From an uncultured Kordiimonas sp. (GTDB lineage Bacteria; Pseudomonadota; Alphaproteobacteria; Sphingomonadales; Kordiimonadaceae), in NCBI GenBank assembly GCA_947503575.1, contig CANNDZ010000002.1, positions 62,001 to 126,000 on the forward strand: a DNA stretch of 64,000 nucleotides, in the 5' to 3' direction. Both the position numbers and the translations under genes were made by a program. Below, piece by piece: positions 25,983-35,801 of this stretch (position 1 is its first letter; every line of letters begins with the position of its first letter). A model generated the notes under the pieces. The model had not been told where the DNA came from and searched no databases. It was given only the letters and a program-made list of their open reading frames with translations.

Positions 25983-27638
25983 TCACATGTTGGGGTAGTT
26001 TGGACCACCACCACCTTCTGGCACCACCCAATTGATATTCTGAGTGATATCTTTGATGTCACAGGTTTTACAGTGCACGCAATTCTGCGCGTTAATCTGA
26101 AGCTGTTGGTCACCCTCTTCACCGATGTATTCATACACACCTGCAGGACAAAACCGCTGCTCAGGCCCTGCATAGTCGGCCAGATTCACCGTCACCGGGA
26201 TGGTTTCGTCTTTCAGAGTCAGATGAATCGGTTGATCTTCTTCGTGGTTAGTGTTGGACAAAAACACCGAAGACAGCTTGTCAAAAGTAATCTCGCCGTC
26301 CGGTTTCGGATAATCAATCGGTGTCGCCTCTGTGGCCTTCTTGGTCGCCTCGTTATCGGGGTGCTGGTGCTTCAATGTCGGCATCAAGCCACCTAAACCA
26401 AGGGTGTTCATCCACATATCGAACCCGGAATACAATGTACCGATCTTAACGCCAAACTTGCTAAGGGCTGGCCGCGCATTACGAACCTTATACAGGTCTT
26501 TATAAATCCAGCTATCCTTGAACGCCTGTTCGTAGGCCGAAAGCTCAACCTCACCAGCAGATCCCGCAACGACTGCGTCAAACGCGCTTTCCGCCGCCAG
26601 CATGCCAGACTTCATAGCGTTGTGGCTGCCCTTAATGCGCGGCACATTCACAAAGCCGGCTGCGCACCCGATTAAGGCACCACCGGGGAAGTAAAGCTTT
26701 GGCACAGACTGCAAGCCGCCCTCATTAATGGCGCGCGCACCATATGAAACGCGGCGCCCACCTTCCAAAATCTCGCGAACCGCGGGATGGTTTTTATAGC
26801 GCTGCATCTCGTCAAACGGCGACAGATAAGGATTTTTATAGTCAAGAGTGACAACAAACCCGATCGCAACTTGATTGTTTTCCTGGTGGTAGATGAAACC
26901 ACCGCCTGCGGTGTCATTGTCAAGCGGCCAGCCTTGGGAGTGGATGACCCGGCCAGGTACATGCTTTGCGGGATCAATGTCCCACAGCTCTTTAATGCCA
27001 ATGCCGTATGTTTGGAATTGGCAGTTTTCACGAAGATTAAACTTGGCCTCAAGTTCTTTAGAAAGCGAGCCCCGGCAGCCTTCCGCAAATAGGGTATATT
27101 TGGCGTGCAGTTCCATACCCGGTTCGTGGCTTGGCTTGGGATTACCATCACGGCCAATGCCCATGTCACCTGTCGCAACACCCTTTACCCGGCCATCTTC
27201 ATGGTAAAGAACCTCTGCCCCAGCAAAGCCAGGATATATCTCGACCCCCATGGCTTCTGCCTGCTCGCCAAGCCAGCGGGTAAAGTTACCAAGTGACGTT
27301 GTGTACATACCATTGTTTGACAACAGCGGTGGCATTAGAAAATGTGGGATTTTTGATTTGCCGGTTTCCGTTAAAACCCAGTGTTGGTTATCAACGACCG
27401 GCGTATTCAGTGGGGCGCCCTTGTCTTTCCAGTCCGGGATCAATTCATTAATGGCAATGGGGTCAACGACGGCACCAGACAGGATGTGCGCACCAATTTC
27501 GGAGCCTTTTTCAATCACGCAGACCATTAATTCCTGGTCTTTTTCCTGCGCCAACTGCATCAAGCGGATCGCTGCGGACAAACCCGAAGGCCCACCTCCA
27601 ACAATCACGACATCAAATTCCATGGCTTCGCGTTCCAT
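25983..27638 (-). CDS. Electron transfer flavoprotein-ubiquinone oxidoreductase
   Basis: ETF-QO takes electrons from electron transfer flavoprotein, reduced by acyl-CoA dehydrogenases, and passes them to ubiquinone at the inner membrane. The 551-residue protein has the FAD-binding [17 protein letters not shown] at the start and [10 protein letters not shown] and [27 protein letters not shown] in the middle. The 4Fe-4S cysteines follow at the end ([10 protein letters not shown], then [13 protein letters not shown]), with a terminal [10 protein letters not shown]. All four cluster cysteines are present. The ATG at 27638 has AAGGAG eight bases upstream. The gene is single; the ETF subunits are not in the window. 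It supports the fatty-acid and amino-acid oxidation seen in other genes here. Confidence 0.95.
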   Translation of the reverse strand: MEREAMEFDVVIVGGGPSGLSAAIRLMQLAQEKDQELMVCVIEKGSEIGAHILSGAVVDPIAINELIPDWKDKGAPLNTPVVDNQHWVLTETGKSKIPHFLMPPLLSNNGMYTTSLGNFTRWLGEQAEAMGVEIYPGFAGAEVLYHEDGRVKGVATGDMGIGRDGNPKPSHEPGMELHAKYTLFAEGCRGSLSKELEAKFNLRENCQFQTYGIGIKELWDIDPAKHVPGRVIHSQGWPLDNDTAGGGFIYHQENNQVAIGFVVTLDYKNPYLSPFDEMQRYKNHPAVREILEGGRRVSYGARAINEGGLQSVPKLYFPGGALIGCAAGFVNVPRIKGSHNAMKSGMLAAESAFDAVVAGSAGEVELSAYEQAFKDSWIYKDLYKVRNARPALSKFGVKIGTLYSGFDMWMNTLGLGGLMPTLKHQHPDNEATKKATEATPIDYPKPDGEITFDKLSSVFLSNTNHEEDQPIHLTLKDETIPVTVNLADYAGPEQRFCPAGVYEYIGEEGDQQLQINAQNCVHCKTCDIKDITQNINWVVPEGGGGPNYPNM

Positions 27639-27898
27639 GCTCCGCTCCTTAACTATACAAGAGACACGTTAAAATAGCCGCTGTGCCTCACAAACTTCAC
27701 CTGAGCCCTAAACTGGACCAAGCCTGCCAATTTTCAAGTCTTATGCCCGCGCCGTCGACAAAGGTCAAACACTTGACACGCCCCAAACACAACGCCCTGC
27801 CACAAAGTTCAGGCAAGAACAAAAATTCGGTCAAATTTTTGATGCATTTTTAACCGATAGACCCTTATTATCGTCGTGAATAAGGAAAACAATGTGGC

Positions 27899-28726
27899 AT
27901 GACAGCTAAATCCACCCCAGTACTGGACCCAGCGAGCCTTTTGGCCTGGCAAATTGCCATGGGCGTGGACGAGGCAATAGACGAGGCCCCCATCGACAGG
28001 TTTACGGCACCCTCTGCCTCTGCGGCGCAGGTGCAAATACCGCCCACAAATACCCAGCGCACAGAGACACGCGGTCCCCGGCCCATCGCCGCCAAACCGG
28101 TGCAGTCTATCGCAGGCGGTTCAGCAGAGACGGCCACCGCTGCCGCCCAGCAAGCGCAAACCCTTGAAGAACTGCGTGCCGCCTTGGAGGCGTTTGATGG
28201 TGGCTTGCTGAAACGGTCCGCCAAAAACCTAGTGTTTTCCGATGGTATCGCTGGGTCACCTGTCATGATTGTCGGGGAAGCGCCCGGGGCAGATGAGGAC
28301 CGCATGGGAAAGCCATTTGTTGGTGTTTCTGGCCAGCTTTTGGACCGTATGCTCGCGGCCATTAACATGAGCCGGGAAGAAAACGTCTATATTTCAAATA
28401 TCCTGCCCTGGCGCCCCCTGGGCAACCGCGCACCCGACGATGCAGTTGTTGCGATGTGCCTGCCCTTCATCCGCCGACATATAGAATTGGCCGCCCCCAA
28501 AGTCATTTTGCTATTCGGCGGCGTTTCTGCAAAGGCATTGCTGGAAACAACAGAAGGCATTACCCGCATGCGCGGAAAATGGAAGGCCCTTAAAATCGGC
28601 AGCAACGACATTCCAGCCATGCCAATTTTTCACCCAGCCTACCTGCTGCGACAACCGCATCTGAAAGGGCTCGCCTGGCGTGATCTCTTGAACGTGAAAC
28701 ACAAGATGGCGGAGTTGTCGAAATGA
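27899..28726 (+). CDS. Family 4-like uracil-DNA glycosylase lacking the iron-sulfur cysteines
   Basis: The protein (275 residues) has a low-complexity N-terminal extension of about 85 residues and then a family 4/5 uracil-DNA glycosylase domain. The catalytic motif is [20 protein letters not shown] and the later HPAYLLRQ is the second signature. Family 4 enzymes carry a 4Fe-4S cluster held by four cysteines. This protein has only one Cys (in VVAMCLPF), and the usual N-terminal C-x-x-C position reads FDGGLLKR. It therefore cannot hold the standard cluster. Its stop overlaps the slt start as ATGA, so the genes are coupled. Confidence 0.85.
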   Translation: MTAKSTPVLDPASLLAWQIAMGVDEAIDEAPIDRFTAPSASAAQVQIPPTNTQRTETRGPRPIAAKPVQSIAGGSAETATAAAQQAQTLEELRAALEAFDGGLLKRSAKNLVFSDGIAGSPVMIVGEAPGADEDRMGKPFVGVSGQLLDRMLAAINMSREENVYISNILPWRPLGNRAPDDAVVAMCLPFIRRHIELAAPKVILLFGGVSAKALLETTEGITRMRGKWKALKIGSNDIPAMPIFHPAYLLRQPHLKGLAWRDLLNVKHKMAELSK

Positions 28727-30522
28727 CCAGTTTATTTCGCCGGCTATGCCTGTGTTTACTGGTTGGCTTAGCGGGTCAGTTAGTTGTTGCTCAGCCAGAC
28801 AGCGGGGCCCGTATACCCGAGGTGCTGAACACCAAAGATATTGAACGCTATCAGCAAATTTTCAGCCTGCACCAGCAAGCCAAGTTTGATGAAGCCGCGA
28901 AGCTAGTTAAAAAGCTGGATAACCCTATCCTTATGGGCCACGTCACGTTTGAAAAACTGATGCACCCCACGGGCTACCGCAGCAGCTACAGCGAACTGGC
29001 CGGATGGATGAAACGCTATGCAGACCACCCCAATGCATGGCGCGTTTATAGGTTGGCAAAACGCCGTCAGGGCAAGGCGCGCGGCCCCCGGTCGCCGGAA
29101 AAGACCCGCTACCCGGGCGTAACAGGCCAGTCTGCCCTGCCCAAACCACCACTTCCGCGCCGTAGCCGGTTAGAGCGCAAAGCGGTTACCACTTTTTTCG
29201 CCAATATACGCCGATATGTGCGCAGAGGCACGCCAGACCGTGCGGAAAAACGGTATTGGGCAATGGATGCGCGCGGCCTTTTGGTCGCACATGAAAAAGC
29301 CCAGGCTCTAGAGCGTATCTCAGCAAGCTATTATTACGAAGGCGACGATTTCCGGGCCATGAAACTGGCGGAATTAGGCGCAAACTATTCTCGCGAGATT
29401 GTGCCGCAAGTCGATTGGATCGCAGGCCTGGCCCATTGGCGGCGCGGCAACCTTGAAGCCGCTTACATCCATTTTGACGCCCTTGCCAACGCAGAACGCG
29501 CAAACGACTGGCTGCTATCTGGTGGGTCATACTGGGCTGGTCGAACTGCCCTGCGGTTGGGCCGCCCAGGCGATGCAACCACTCACTTTAAAGCCGCTGC
29601 AACCTATGTAGAAACCTTCTACGGACTGATTGCTGCCCGCCAGTTGGGCATGAAACCGGATATCGACTGGTCTGTTCCTGCTCTGCGGCAGTCTACCGTT
29701 GACGAATTATTGAAATACCCGGCTACACGGCGCGCAATTGCGCTGGTGGAAGTGGGGCGCGATGACGTTGCAGACGAAGAATTGCGGCTTTTGTGGGGGC
29801 GGGAAGGCGTCACCGTTCAGGAAAATTTGCTGGCGTTTTCAACGGCGCTAAACCTGCCCGCCATTCAGATCAGGCTTGGCCGTGCTGGCGGAACCGGCGA
29901 CCCAGCGCCGATTGCCACGCGGTATCCTATGCCGAATTGGGTTCCTGCTGGGGGGTTCAAGGTGGACCGGGCCATGATTTTTGCCATGGTGCGGAAGGAA
30001 AGTGATTTCAGAAGCCGCGCCAGAAGCCGAGTAGGTGCCGGTGGTTTGATGCAGGTTATGCCCGCAACGGCCAGCTACATAACAAATAACCGCTCTTTGC
30101 TGCGCCGCGCCAACCGCAGTCAGCTTTACGAGCCAGAATTCAACATCGCGCTTGGGCAGCAATATATCGAATACTTGATGGCCACCGAATACGTAGAAGA
30201 CAATCTTCTGATGGCGCTTGCTGCCTACAACGGTGGTCCTGGTAGTTTGCTGGGTTGGCGCCGCGGGGTGGATTTTGGTGTTGATCCGCTGTTGTTCATC
30301 GAATCCATCAGTTTCTATGAAACACGGAGTTATATTGAACGGGTCATGGCTAACTTGTGGCTATACCGAATGCGTCTTGGGCAACCAACGCCAAGCCTTG
30401 ATACGCTCGCATCCGGCGCATGGCCAACTCTGAACTACCTAGACTCTGACGAAACCGTGGACGCGTTCAAGCGCGCTATCAGCCTTACCCACAACAACAC
30501 AGCAGAACCCACAGATGATTGA
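28723..30522 (+). CDS. slt: Soluble lytic murein transglycosylase
   Basis: Slt cleaves the glycan strands of peptidoglycan to 1,6-anhydro products in the periplasm. The 599-residue protein has a signal peptide ([17 protein letters not shown]), a long helical superhelix of Slt70 type, and a C-terminal catalytic domain with the glutamate in [10 protein letters not shown]. This is followed by [13 protein letters not shown] and [17 protein letters not shown]. It starts within the stop of the uracil-DNA glycosylase gene and its last eight bases overlap moaB. That order suggests one transcript, although the functions are unrelated. All catalytic elements are intact. Confidence 0.93.
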   Translation: MTSLFRRLCLCLLVGLAGQLVVAQPDSGARIPEVLNTKDIERYQQIFSLHQQAKFDEAAKLVKKLDNPILMGHVTFEKLMHPTGYRSSYSELAGWMKRYADHPNAWRVYRLAKRRQGKARGPRSPEKTRYPGVTGQSALPKPPLPRRSRLERKAVTTFFANIRRYVRRGTPDRAEKRYWAMDARGLLVAHEKAQALERISASYYYEGDDFRAMKLAELGANYSREIVPQVDWIAGLAHWRRGNLEAAYIHFDALANAERANDWLLSGGSYWAGRTALRLGRPGDATTHFKAAATYVETFYGLIAARQLGMKPDIDWSVPALRQSTVDELLKYPATRRAIALVEVGRDDVADEELRLLWGREGVTVQENLLAFSTALNLPAIQIRLGRAGGTGDPAPIATRYPMPNWVPAGGFKVDRAMIFAMVRKESDFRSRARSRVGAGGLMQVMPATASYITNNRSLLRRANRSQLYEPEFNIALGQQYIEYLMATEYVEDNLLMALAAYNGGPGSLLGWRRGVDFGVDPLLFIESISFYETRSYIERVMANLWLYRMRLGQPTPSLDTLASGAWPTLNYLDSDETVDAFKRAISLTHNNTAEPTDD

Positions 30523-31039
30523 TGAAACCCGCACGTTTATCCCTGTAAGTATCGGGATTATGACTATTTCTGATACCCGCACAGCGGCAGATGACAAGTC
30601 TGGTGATATATTGGCAGCGCGTGTAGAAACAGCTGGCCACATAGTTACCGCACGTACCATTGTTAAAGACGACAAACCGTCTGTCACAGCACAACTTAAA
30701 GACTGGATCGCAAACAACGACATTCAGGTGATTATTGCGACCGGTGGCACCGGCATAACCGGCCGCGACATAACACCAGAATGTTTTGAAGCCCTTTACA
30801 CCAAGGCCATTCCGGGGTTTGGTGAGCTGTTTCGTATGCTGTCATATGACCTTATTGGCACCAGCACGATCCAAAGCCGGGCCACCGGGGGTATCGCAGA
30901 TACCACCTTGATGTTCGCCCTGCCCGGTTCCAAAGGCGCGGTTAAGGATGGCTGGGACAAAATTTTGGTCACTCAACTCGACAGCCGGTTCAGGCCTTGT
31001 AACTTTGTTGAACTTATGCCCCGATTTGGCGAACGATAG
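30515..31039 (+). CDS. moaB: Molybdopterin adenylyltransferase, MoaB/MogA type
   Basis: This protein (174 residues) belongs to the MoaB/MogA fold that adenylylates molybdopterin during molybdenum-cofactor synthesis. Signatures are [36 protein letters not shown] (the nucleotide-binding loop) and the C-terminal [27 protein letters not shown]. coli MoaB itself is inactive in this step while MogA is active; which applies here cannot be read from sequence. The start overlaps the end of slt by eight bases, so translation is coupled. No other moa gene lies in the window. Confidence 0.92.
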   Translation: MIDETRTFIPVSIGIMTISDTRTAADDKSGDILAARVETAGHIVTARTIVKDDKPSVTAQLKDWIANNDIQVIIATGGTGITGRDITPECFEALYTKAIPGFGELFRMLSYDLIGTSTIQSRATGGIADTTLMFALPGSKGAVKDGWDKILVTQLDSRFRPCNFVELMPRFGER

Positions 31040-31132
31040 AAAACGAGCGCCGCCTATCACAAACTTTAATCTTTCTTCTGCGCCCCCTGTCCCCTAGGGT
31101 AACTCACGAAGTATAAAGAAGAGCGAGGTCGC

Positions 31133-32677
31133 ATGGCCCGCCACGCAGTTCGGGGGAAAAGCGTGCTATATATCAAACGTTTAACTTGGACACTGATGGC
31201 CCTGTTTGCCTTATCGCCGGTTGCGAATGCGCAAGAGGATGAAGGCTCTGCCTTCGTGCAGGTCACCAGCGATGTCATCACCGCTTTCAGCAATCTGGTA
31301 TTCAGCGAAGTAACCCTGTTTGGGGCCCAAACGCCTTGGATCGTGGTGTGGATGGGCGCGCCCATGCTGTTTTTGACAGTGTATTTTGCTTTTATAAACT
31401 TGCGCAGTTTTCGTCAGGCATCAAAAATTGTGCGCGGACACTACCATGATGACGCGGCACCGGGCGAAGTAACTCAGTTTCAGGCGTTGTCGACCGCGCT
31501 TTCGGGCACAGTGGGCCTTGGCAACATCGCGGGCGTAGCTGTTGCGATTTCTATTGGTGGGCCGGGCGCAACCTTTTGGATGATCGTGATTGGCCTGTGT
31601 GCCATGAGCCTGAAGTTCGCGGAATGCACGCTGGCTGTTAAATACCGCGAAGTTCGGGCAGACGGCACCGTTGCAGGCGGACCGATGTATTTCCTTGAAA
31701 AGGGTCTGAGCGCACGGGGTTGGTCAAAGGCGGGCAAAGCGCTCGCTTGGACTTATGCGATCCTTGCATTTCCCAGCATCCTACAGGTTGCGCAAGTAAA
31801 CCAGTCTTTTGAAGCAATCAGCTTTGTCACCGGGTTTGAAAGCGAGTCCAGCAGCTGGGTCTATGGTGTGCTTATTGCGATTCTGACCGCTGTTGTGATT
31901 ATTGGCGGCATCAAATCTATCGCTAGCGTCACCGCAAAGCTGGTGCCCGCCATGGCAGGCGTTTATGTGCTTGGGGCGCTGGTCATTATTTTGGGGCACA
32001 TCACGGAAGTTCCGGCGGCTTTTGTGACCATTTTCAATGGTGCATTCAGCCCTGAGGGCGTCGCAGGTGGCATTGCAGGTGTTATCATTATCGGCATGAA
32101 ACGCGCCGTCTATTCGACAGAAGCCGGACTCGGCTCTGCATCCATGGCGCACGCCGCTGCGAAAACCCGCGAACCGGTATCGGAAGGCATGGTTGCCTTG
32201 ATGGAACCGTTTATTGATACGGTATTGGTATCAACTATGACTGCGCTTGTGATTGTAATTACCGGGAATTATGTGGTCGGCCAAGAAGTGCAAGGCATTT
32301 CCATGACATCTGCTGCGTTTGGCAGCGTGATAAGCTGGTTCCCAATTGTGCTTGCGATCGCGGCATTTTTGTTCGGGTTTTCCACAATCATCAGTTGGGG
32401 GTATTATTCCAGCAAGGTGTGGGAATTTATTTGGGGCGGCAGCGACCGCTCCATGAACATTTTCAAGGTGACCTATTGCGTCCTGCTGGTGCCCGGCGCC
32501 GTCTGGAGCCCACAGGTGGTGTATGACCTGATGGACGGTATGTTCTTCCTGATGGCGATCCCCAACATTATCGGCATTTACCTTATGGCGCCTGAATTGA
32601 AGCGCGATTTACAGAGTTATCTGGAGCGGGTGAAATCCGGCGAAATACAGGAAACACACAAAGCAAAAGCATCCTGA
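31133..32677 (+). CDS. Alanine/glycine:cation symporter (AGCS family)
   Basis: The 514-residue polytopic protein belongs to the AGCS family, importing alanine or glycine with sodium. It shows ALSGTVGLGNIAGVAVAISIGGPGATFWM, AVKYREVRADGTVAGGPMYFLEKGL and the C-terminal RAVYSTEAGLGSASMAHAAAKT, all conserved. It carries an N-terminal helix (WTLMALFALSPVANA) ahead of the usual family start, which looks like a cleavable signal peptide. The ATG at 31133 has GAGCGAGG upstream; a GTG at 31163 is the alternative. A SnoaL-like gene follows after 36 bases and may be co-transcribed. I see no glycine riboswitch upstream. Confidence 0.9.
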   Translation: MARHAVRGKSVLYIKRLTWTLMALFALSPVANAQEDEGSAFVQVTSDVITAFSNLVFSEVTLFGAQTPWIVVWMGAPMLFLTVYFAFINLRSFRQASKIVRGHYHDDAAPGEVTQFQALSTALSGTVGLGNIAGVAVAISIGGPGATFWMIVIGLCAMSLKFAECTLAVKYREVRADGTVAGGPMYFLEKGLSARGWSKAGKALAWTYAILAFPSILQVAQVNQSFEAISFVTGFESESSSWVYGVLIAILTAVVIIGGIKSIASVTAKLVPAMAGVYVLGALVIILGHITEVPAAFVTIFNGAFSPEGVAGGIAGVIIIGMKRAVYSTEAGLGSASMAHAAAKTREPVSEGMVALMEPFIDTVLVSTMTALVIVITGNYVVGQEVQGISMTSAAFGSVISWFPIVLAIAAFLFGFSTIISWGYYSSKVWEFIWGGSDRSMNIFKVTYCVLLVPGAVWSPQVVYDLMDGMFFLMAIPNIIGIYLMAPELKRDLQSYLERVKSGEIQETHKAKAS

Positions 32678-32713
32678 CATTAGGTGAGCAATAGCATTCC
32701 GGAGGAAACCACT

Positions 32714-33193
32714 ATGAAGTACATATACAGCATTGTTATCGCTTTTGTTTTAAGCCTGAACTCGGTGCATGCGGAGGATAAGGCCAATATCTCAGCGGTG
32801 TTGGATCAGTTGCACGACGCAGCGTCCAAGGCCGATTGGCCCCGCTATTTTGCACTCTATACCGATGATGGCGTCTTCCTGGGCACAGATGCGGGCGAGC
32901 GCTGGGACAAACCTACCTTCAAAGCCTATGCAGCCCAAAGCAACGGCTGGACATACACAATGACTGAGCGCAACATAGACCTGACGCCAGACGGGGACCA
33001 TGCCTGGTTTGATGAGCTTCTGGTCAATGCAAAATACGGCACCAGCCGGGGCACTGGTATACTGATTCGCACGCCGTCAGGATGGAAAATTGCGCAGTAC
33101 CATCTGGTTTTCCCAATCCCAAACGATTTGGCTGAGGGAATCACGCAACAGATTCAAACGTTTGAAGCGCGTCAAAAATCGGGCCAGAATTAG
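32714..33193 (+). CDS. Exported SnoaL-like (DUF4440-type) protein
   Basis: The 159-residue protein has a signal peptide (YIYSIVIAFVLSLNSVHA) and a single cone-shaped alpha+beta domain of the SnoaL / NTF2-like class: VLDQLHDAASKADWPRYFALYTDDGVFLGTDAGERW, then the strands HAWFDELL and the terminal WKIAQYHLVFPIPND. The fold binds small ligands in a pocket; activity is unknown. The ATG at 32714 has GGAGGA eight bases upstream, a strong site; an ATG ten codons earlier is unlikely. It follows the alanine symporter closely. The export signal is somewhat unusual for this family and points to a periplasmic role. Confidence 0.82.
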   Translation: MKYIYSIVIAFVLSLNSVHAEDKANISAVLDQLHDAASKADWPRYFALYTDDGVFLGTDAGERWDKPTFKAYAAQSNGWTYTMTERNIDLTPDGDHAWFDELLVNAKYGTSRGTGILIRTPSGWKIAQYHLVFPIPNDLAEGITQQIQTFEARQKSGQN

Positions 33194-33280
33194 GTCAGCT
33201 CTCTTGTCTTGAATTCAGCCTGTCTCCCCCGCATTCTTGACGTGGGAAACACAGACAATCAGTGCTGAGAGGAGGCTGCC

Positions 33281-34006
33281 ATGCCCCTGTCCGGTGTATT
33301 GGAGCAGTTGTTCAACTATTGGAAGTCACTGCCACGCGAGCATGATGCGTTGATGCCTGCGCGGGAAACACTATTGCCTACTGATTTGCGGGACATGATG
33401 CCGCGCCTTAGCCTGTTAAAACGGCAACAACGGTATCAGGTTCATGTGTCCATGATCCGCACAGCGAGCAACGAAAGCTGGCGATCACCGTTCATTGGTA
33501 TGAATGCCTTTGACCTGACGGCCCCAAGCATGCGTGAAAATTCAGCAAAACTCTATGATGCCATCCTGGACCAGCCAAGCGGTGCCTTGATGACAGAAAA
33601 TATTGTGGGCAAAAACGGCAAACGCCGGTGTGTACATTCGCTGTATCTGCCCCTAGCAGATGAAAAGGGCGCAGCAAGCTATATTGTTGGCTGTTCGGTC
33701 TATCGCCGCAAACCCTGCTATGAAAACACGAACGACAGGCTTATTCCGTCGCACAATCATGTCATCGGCGTCGATTTTTTTGACCTTGGTGCCGGATTAC
33801 CCGAAGTTGAGTTTGAGATGATAGAGCCCACCCACGATCCAGCCCTCAGCTTTCACTGGTGGGAACGCTTCTTGCCGGACTGGCGAAAACCAAAACCTGA
33901 TTTCCGCAGCCATCGCGGTACGCCCGGTAACAATCAACCGCAGTCTGCATCCTGGTTGGCACGCGGCACGGTCGGATCATCCGCAGCCTTAACGCCTAAG
34001 CACTAA
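33281..34006 (+). CDS. PAS-domain protein of the PAS_5-like type
   Basis: The 241-residue protein opens with LEQLFNYWKSLPREHDALMPARETLLPTDLRDMMPRL, the lead-in typical of stand-alone PAS_5-like proteins. A PAS-like core follows: FIGMNAFDLTAPSMRENSAKLYDAILDQPSGAL, then CVHSLYLPLADEKGAASYIVG. About 85 C-terminal residues have no visible domain and look disordered near the end. It is related in style to the protein at 22331-22897, but the two are not close copies. The sensed ligand and partners are unknown. The gap before it is 87 bases; it may be monocistronic. Confidence 0.7.
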   Translation: MPLSGVLEQLFNYWKSLPREHDALMPARETLLPTDLRDMMPRLSLLKRQQRYQVHVSMIRTASNESWRSPFIGMNAFDLTAPSMRENSAKLYDAILDQPSGALMTENIVGKNGKRRCVHSLYLPLADEKGAASYIVGCSVYRRKPCYENTNDRLIPSHNHVIGVDFFDLGAGLPEVEFEMIEPTHDPALSFHWWERFLPDWRKPKPDFRSHRGTPGNNQPQSASWLARGTVGSSAALTPKH

Positions 34007-34048
34007 ATATCCCGATCCTTGGTGCCTGAACGGCGATATCTATGAACC

Positions 34049-34849
34049 TTAGTTGCCAACTCTCTCCGCCATCTTGAACAATTTGTTGGGAAAAAACCGC
34101 TTCAGCCACAGGGCTTTCATTTCAATACCTTCACCTACCGGTATCTCGTATTTGCCTTTTTCAAAGCCCTGCATAATTACTTGTGCGCATTTGCCAACAT
34201 CCATCCCACCTGCGATGTTTTTATCGGTTTCACCAAAAACCGAGCCATCCCCTTTTAATGCATTTTCGGAAATAGAGGTGCGTATGTACCCCGGCGTTAT
34301 GGTGGTAACACGAATGCCGTGACGGGTTACTTCGGTCCGCAACGCATCAAAAAAGCCCATCATGGCATGTTTGGCGGCGCAGTAACCGGTGCGTTGCGCC
34401 GCGCCAATTTTACCAGCCACAGAGGCCGTTACCGCCATGTGGCCAGATCCCTGCTCAATCATCAGCGACAAAACCTGTTTAGTAAGCGCTATTTGCCCAA
34501 ATACATCTACTTCAAACAACTGCCTGTAGGTCAGCATATCCGTATCAACGCATAACGACCGCTGGGAAATACCGGCGTTGTTCAACAACATATCGATCCG
34601 GCCCCACTGATCATGCGCTTGCTGCACTTTGCCGGGCATCGCTGCTTCATCCGTTACATCAAGCGTCAAAATCAGGATATCATCTGCCGCAGCCCCGTTG
34701 CTTAAGCACGCATCTTTGACACGCTGCAGCTCTGCCTCCCGGCGCGCGGACAGGATAAGCTTGGCCCCCCGTGCCGCCATTTCATAAACGAGAGCTTCAC
34801 CGATGCCCGAAGACGCACCAGTTACCCAAACCACCTGATCTTTGAACAT
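34049..34849 (-). CDS. Short-chain dehydrogenase/reductase
   Basis: The 266-residue classical SDR has the NAD(P)-binding VWVTGASSGIGEALVYEMAARGAKLILSARR, the NNAGIS motif, and the catalytic triad Ser in VTASVAGKIGAAQRTGYCAAKHA together with Y-x-x-x-K in YCAAK. The arginines in the nucleotide loop suggest NADPH preference. The substrate is unknown; the KGKYEIPVGEGIEMKALWLKRFFP tail resembles the DHRS7-type short-chain dehydrogenases. The ATG at 34849 has GGGGAGAG upstream, better than the TTG-type start twelve codons earlier. It is divergent from the membrane protein at 34973 over 123 bases, where both promoters should lie. Confidence 0.9.
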   Translation of the reverse strand: MFKDQVVWVTGASSGIGEALVYEMAARGAKLILSARREAELQRVKDACLSNGAAADDILILTLDVTDEAAMPGKVQQAHDQWGRIDMLLNNAGISQRSLCVDTDMLTYRQLFEVDVFGQIALTKQVLSLMIEQGSGHMAVTASVAGKIGAAQRTGYCAAKHAMMGFFDALRTEVTRHGIRVTTITPGYIRTSISENALKGDGSVFGETDKNIAGGMDVGKCAQVIMQGFEKGKYEIPVGEGIEMKALWLKRFFPNKLFKMAERVGN

Positions 34850-34972
34850 GTCACTCTCCCCTTGTGTGATGCCAATCAAGTTCATAGGTTAGTTACATAC
34901 ACTGAAATGGTTCACCTTCAACTGCGCCAAATACGCAAGCCCGGGCAACACCCAGCCCTAAGGACAGGATGC

Positions 34973-35788
34973 ATGCCCTCAGGCAACCCCAAAATCGCCC
35001 ATTTATTGCGGTACGGCTATGAACGCACGGCACTTCGCGCGCCTCTGCTGGTGTTAGTCGTTGCGCTTGCGGGGCTGTTATCAAGCATAGCGTTTACACC
35101 GGCTTACCAGGTGGTGACTGATTTGGGCGCGGCTATAAACAGCGCACCCGGCTCAGATGCACTGGGCAAAACCGAACAGGTATTGCGCGAAGGCTGGAGC
35201 AAACTGGTATGGGGCCAATTGCTGGTTAATGCCATCAGCGCGGCGCTTTTGGTGCCATGGTCCAGGGCTGTTGCCCACAACGGGTTGGTGCCTTCTGGTG
35301 GTGGACCAACCCTGATCCTAAAACGCAGTTTGCGCAGTTTTGGGCATTTAACCTTGGGCAACATTGTCTTGTTTGTTGTGCTGGCCGTCGGCATTAGCAC
35401 ATTATCCGCCTTAACCAACACCGTCGGTTTTATCGCGATGGTCGTTGTTTTTGCCGGTATTTTCGCCCTCACCTGGGCCGCAATCATAATTAGTACCACA
35501 GTAAATTTTGCTGTTTTACACGAAGCCTGCGATCAGGAAGTCACGCTTCTAAAAGCGTGGCAAACACTTCGTCTGTGCGTCCGGCCCGCTGCCACCAGCT
35601 TTGCCTGCTTGGTTTTGCTGTATTTCTTCGCCAGCGCACTGATGTCTTCCGCGCTGGAGGGATTGGGCATAGACAACTCACGCATATTGCTCATAACGAG
35701 CGGCAGCCTGGGCTTTGCCTTGTCGGCCTTGCACATTGCAACGCTAACCGCTTTGCCAACATTCCACGCCATTAACCAGAAAGCCTGA
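34973..35788 (+). CDS. Uncharacterised polytopic membrane protein
   Basis: I do not recognise this protein of about 271 residues. It has roughly six predicted membrane helices: around residues 22-42, a helix in the region WGQLLVNAISAALLVPW, a pair in LTLGNIVLFVVLAVGISTL and GFIAMVVVFAGIFALTWAAIIIS, then SFACLVLLYFFASALMSS and a final helix near ILLITSGSLGFALSALHI. The cytoplasmic loop RSLRSFGHLTL is basic. The start at 34973 was chosen because AAGGACAGG lies just upstream; the frame is open further back. It converges with the crotonase gene, with 13 bases between stops. No transporter or enzyme signature is seen. Confidence 0.62.
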   Translation: MPSGNPKIAHLLRYGYERTALRAPLLVLVVALAGLLSSIAFTPAYQVVTDLGAAINSAPGSDALGKTEQVLREGWSKLVWGQLLVNAISAALLVPWSRAVAHNGLVPSGGGPTLILKRSLRSFGHLTLGNIVLFVVLAVGISTLSALTNTVGFIAMVVVFAGIFALTWAAIIISTTVNFAVLHEACDQEVTLLKAWQTLRLCVRPAATSFACLVLLYFFASALMSSALEGLGIDNSRILLITSGSLGFALSALHIATLTALPTFHAINQKA

Positions 35789-35801
35789 CCTTCACCAAAG
35801 T

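Noticed and set aside
31040-31132. Possible glycine riboswitch before the alanine/glycine symporter
   Set aside because: The 93-base gap lacks the conserved glycine-aptamer core and is too short for the usual tandem form.
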